Shown one piece after another: positions 61,276 to 64,000 of a stretch of 64,000 nucleotides of DNA. A program made the position numbers and the translations under genes. Source of the stretch: Saccharophagus sp. K07. GTDB lineage: Bacteria > Pseudomonadota > Gammaproteobacteria > Pseudomonadales > Cellvibrionaceae. The DNA lies in NCBI RefSeq assembly GCF_014336955.1, contig NZ_QRAI01000006.1, forward strand, positions 1 through 64,000, read 5' to 3'. Each line of letters starts with the position of its first letter. Within the stretch, counting starts at the first letter, position 1. The notes under the pieces were generated by a model that was not told where the DNA came from, made no database searches, and worked only from the letters and a program-made list of their open reading frames with translations.

Positions 61276-63612
61276 TTAGTTAGAAGTGGTTTGCGGATAC
61301 TTGTACTTCACACGCTGCGCGTATTCAACCGTCCAGATAACCGGCTCGACGAATATATTTTTATTCGGACCGATCATCATTGTTTGTTTAATTTCTCCCA
61401 TGGCAGCGAGGAAGCCTTGGCGGTCATTTTCTATGGTTTCTTTGAAGTAGTCGTTGTCTTTATATAGCTCTTTGACACGATTGACGGTTGCCGTGTCGTT
61501 GATCCATTTATCTACACCGTATGGGCCTTTAGGCAGGCGTTGAGGGGTTTTATCCAGCCATAGGCGCAGATCATTATTGGTACGGTTCATACCATCGACG
61601 TGACAGCCGATACAAGAGCTGCCCACGTTCAATCTCGGGTCGTTAGCGCGGAATCCGCTTGAGCCGTTGGTGTACGAATAACCCGTCATATTGGCGATAT
61701 TGTCTGCCGCTCCGGTCAAAATGCGCGGGTCGCGCACTATATTGGTAAAGGCATCGACGCGTCGCTGGTTGAATCCGCCCGTCAAATAATAACCTTGCAA
61801 GCCGTTCTCCAGACTGTAGATGATTTCTGACGCAGACTGCATTGCGCCGCCCTGGCCGGTGTAGTGGCGACAAAAACCAAAGCCTTGTACTGCCCCTGGC
61901 TGGTTGTCGCACCCAGGCGCATTGCTGCCTGCAAAACCGAATCCGCCGTTGGTGCCGTAGGTTTGGTTCAGGCTTGCAATAAAACTGAATGCAGAATTGT
62001 CGTTGGCGACATCCAGCCATTTAACGAATTTGGGTATCGGGTTTGCCCACCAAGGGAAACGAATATCCTGGCCAGTCGGATCGTTATAGACATCAAAAAT
62101 ACTTTTATCGCGGCCGCTGGCTAATTGCCCGGTGAACACATCCCAGGTTTTCCAGTACCAATGGCCATTCGGACGTTTGGCTCGCCAGGAAAGGCGTGAA
62201 TCAACGGTAATCGCATCGAAGGTAATCAAATAATCATAGGAATCCATGCCTTTGCTGATGTCGACTTGCAGGTTGCGCTCCATTTCATCCGCGTAGAAGG
62301 GATTCATCATGATTGCGTTGTAAACATCGGGACGGGATAGGGTGTAAATCAACTGAGCGGTTTCAACCCACTTAAATCCATTGATATCCACATATTCGCC
62401 CGCGGCATTGGTTTTTCGCGTGCCTTTAAATCCCGCAATGTTGGGTGAGAGTGTCGAACTATTAACCGCAGCACCCTCTACGTTGCCATGGAGGACGCGC
62501 TCCCAAATGCGCAGGGCATGTTCGGGGTCGACCACTGTGCGGTTGGTAAAGTTGTATTTCTGTTGTTGCGTATTACTTGCCAAATTATTACCGCGATAGT
62601 CCTTTTTAGTGACGCCTTGTTGGCTAGAAAACGCCATGTCGTCATCAGAACCACCGAAGAACAATTGTTTAACGCCTTGGTTGTAACCCCAGTAATCACG
62701 AATATCGAATCTGTAGAGAATTCCTTTGCCGTTCACGTCAACCGGGTGCGCCAGTTTCGGCGCCCAGCGCGCGGTGGAGTTTAAAATTTTCGACAAGCCC
62801 ACGCGGACAATTTCGAGTTCATCTGCGCTTAGTCCGTCGTTATGCAATTCATGCATTGAGGTGTAGATATGATATTGCCGATCGGCCGCCGGTAATTTGG
62901 CTTTGTCATCGGTAATCCACTGTTCTATTTCCGTTTCGCTGATTTTTGTGCTCGCCGGAACGCCGCGCGGAGTTTCCGGCAGCATATGCGCTACTTTGTC
63001 TTTCCACTGATTAAGTGCCGCGAGCATTTGTGTGGCTGCCGTAGCGCAACTGGTGCCTGGGCAATTGTGCCGGTCGATCTTCATGCGCACATAGAATTTA
63101 GAGCGCTCCAGATTTTTGAAATCGACACGTGTCAGCGCATATTGGTGAGCAAGATCGACATCATTATCGGAATGCATAGGCGCTTGATTGCCGCCATATT
63201 CTTCGCCGACCGCCGAGTTGTGGCAGCGTTGGCAACCGCTTTGGCGCAGGAATGAATAAAGAGTGGTTTCAAATGCGGCTTTGGAAACCTCCATGTCATA
63301 ACCGAGGCCTTCTACATCAAGAACCGCCGCCTCGTAATTAACGCCACCTTTTCCATTAGGCAGTATTGAATAACCCATCGGGAAGCCGGGATTGTTTTGA
63401 CTGTTGCTGCCGGATGATGAGCTGGATGAACTAGAGCTTGAAGAGCTGGAACTGGATGTTGAGCTTGAGTTGGATGAGCTTGACGAACTGCTGGAGGATG
63501 AGGAGCTGGAGCTTGGTTCTGTGGGCTCGCTGCTTCCACAAGCCGTTAAGCCAAGCGCCAGCAACATCACTCCTCCAATGAGGAATGGCCGCTTTTTCAT
63601 TTCGATTGTCAT
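61276..63612 (-). CDS. poly-serine lipoprotein with two CxxCH haem motifs
   Basis: A 778-residue lipoprotein with its lipobox Cys at residue 25 (MLLALGLTAC), followed by two long poly-serine linkers (about residues 34-70). Two c-type haem motifs are present, CQRCH at residues 127-131 and CIGCH at 667-671, so haem may be bound near each end. The middle part has blocks such as RFDIRDYWGYNQGVKQLFFGG and VDSRLSWRAKRPNGHWYWKTWDVF that match no family I know. The poly-serine linker is the kind this bacterial group puts on secreted polysaccharide-degrading and electron-transfer proteins. An electron donor to oxidative enzymes is an inference. The starting ATG is the further of two close ones. Confidence 0.85.
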   Translation of the reverse strand: MTIEMKKRPFLIGGVMLLALGLTACGSSEPTEPSSSSSSSSSSSSSSNSSSTSSSSSSSSSSSSSSSGSNSQNNPGFPMGYSILPNGKGGVNYEAAVLDVEGLGYDMEVSKAAFETTLYSFLRQSGCQRCHNSAVGEEYGGNQAPMHSDNDVDLAHQYALTRVDFKNLERSKFYVRMKIDRHNCPGTSCATAATQMLAALNQWKDKVAHMLPETPRGVPASTKISETEIEQWITDDKAKLPAADRQYHIYTSMHELHNDGLSADELEIVRVGLSKILNSTARWAPKLAHPVDVNGKGILYRFDIRDYWGYNQGVKQLFFGGSDDDMAFSSQQGVTKKDYRGNNLASNTQQQKYNFTNRTVVDPEHALRIWERVLHGNVEGAAVNSSTLSPNIAGFKGTRKTNAAGEYVDINGFKWVETAQLIYTLSRPDVYNAIMMNPFYADEMERNLQVDISKGMDSYDYLITFDAITVDSRLSWRAKRPNGHWYWKTWDVFTGQLASGRDKSIFDVYNDPTGQDIRFPWWANPIPKFVKWLDVANDNSAFSFIASLNQTYGTNGGFGFAGSNAPGCDNQPGAVQGFGFCRHYTGQGGAMQSASEIIYSLENGLQGYYLTGGFNQRRVDAFTNIVRDPRILTGAADNIANMTGYSYTNGSSGFRANDPRLNVGSSCIGCHVDGMNRTNNDLRLWLDKTPQRLPKGPYGVDKWINDTATVNRVKELYKDNDYFKETIENDRQGFLAAMGEIKQTMMIGPNKNIFVEPVIWTVEYAQRVKYKYPQTTSN

Positions 63613-64000
63613 GGTTAATTGCCCTATTGGTTATTGCATCTTTTTGTATTAGTGCACCCACGGAGACCACTGCACACGATGCCCCCGCTTTTAGCTGTAA
63701 ATAGTTGTGGTTATAAAAAAATACAGCTATGCCACATCACACCCTACACGGGCTTATAAGAACAACAGGTGAGAAGGCTCACTTTATTTATGGTACTTAG
63801 ATCAAGTTTTGCGGGCGCAGAGAAAAATTTGTTAGCGAATCGTTTACAAAAGAAAAGAACAAAAAGACTTTTTCTAAATTATATGAAATTAATTTAATCA
63901 TATAAATTTAAAAAATATGATAATTTTAAGATTATTTATCATATATACGATATTACAATAATCGTTTTGAAGACTATTTTTAAATGAATTTTTGCGAAAT
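63613..64000. other. upstream region of the haem lipoprotein gene
   Basis: About 390 bp without a gene, very rich in A and T in its right half (for example ATTAATTTAATC and TATATACGATATT). It presumably contains the promoter of the haem lipoprotein. I see no clear operator. Confidence 0.4.

Overview
The window looks like a chromosomal segment of a Cellvibrio-like gammaproteobacterium (Cellvibrionaceae or a close relative). The evidence is a secreted GH5 cellulase and a haem lipoprotein that both carry long poly-serine linkers, a CE2-like SGNH esterase, and gammaproteobacterial gene orders: argD-argF-ABC ATPase, holD-rimI-prfC and pbpC next to an alpha-2-macroglobulin gene. The species cannot be fixed from the sequence alone.

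Layout. 0-6 kb: a Fur-type operator before a gene that leaves the left edge, then arginine biosynthesis (argD, argF) with an iron-type ABC ATPase, and proS with a lytic transglycosylase. 6-11 kb: HIT protein, HU-like protein, an IS5-family element, FmdB-like zinc ribbon, aspS and a macro-domain protein. 11-22 kb: pbpC with a thioester alpha-2-macroglobulin lipoprotein, two tandem beta-barrel proteins plus a probable decayed third copy, and an HD-GYP protein. 22-24 kb: a CE2-like esterase, and between it and leuA an intergenic region that reads on the minus strand as a CsrB/RsmZ-type small RNA: 31 GGA triplets in about 395 nt, a strong intrinsic terminator and an upstream GacA-box-like palindrome. 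24-32 kb: leuA, a cryptic holD, rimI, prfC, an acyltransferase, an HDOD protein and a receiver-domain protein. 32-37 kb: the GH5 cellulase, a decayed gene, tRNA-Leu and an ankyrin protein. 37-44 kb: TPP-riboswitch-controlled thiO-thiS-thiG followed by a lone ABC ATPase, then xseA, a deleted ATPase pseudogene, a HAD phosphatase, an XdhC-like protein and a MobA-like nucleotidyltransferase.

44.4-57.8 kb is an integron cassette array. I find 22 attC sites, each starting with a (Y)TAAC inverse core, ending in a GTTRRRY-like core and facing the same way. They delimit 22 cassettes plus a 23rd broken by an IS3-family element. No integron integrase gene lies in the window, so the array is either an integrase-less cluster (CALIN) or far from its integrase. 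Its cargo is mostly small or unknown proteins: a CPCC-type protein, membrane-anchored helical proteins, a protein of three 28-residue repeats, a 4-fold beta-flower protein with an ATP tripeptide tail, an AHSA1/SRPBCC protein, a PhyH-like oxygenase, a PD-(D/E)XK-like nuclease, a CxxC deaminase-like protein, a NERD plus zinc-ribbon protein, lipoproteins, and several cassettes without a clear gene, some of them in duplicate.

57.9-64 kb: the IS3 element, a lipoprotein, an orphan ParA-like ATPase, and the large poly-serine lipoprotein with two CxxCH haem motifs.

The two strongest leads are the CsrB-like RNA beside leuA and the cassette array with its deaminase, nuclease and repeat-protein cargo. 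All functional calls come from reading motifs; no database search was run.
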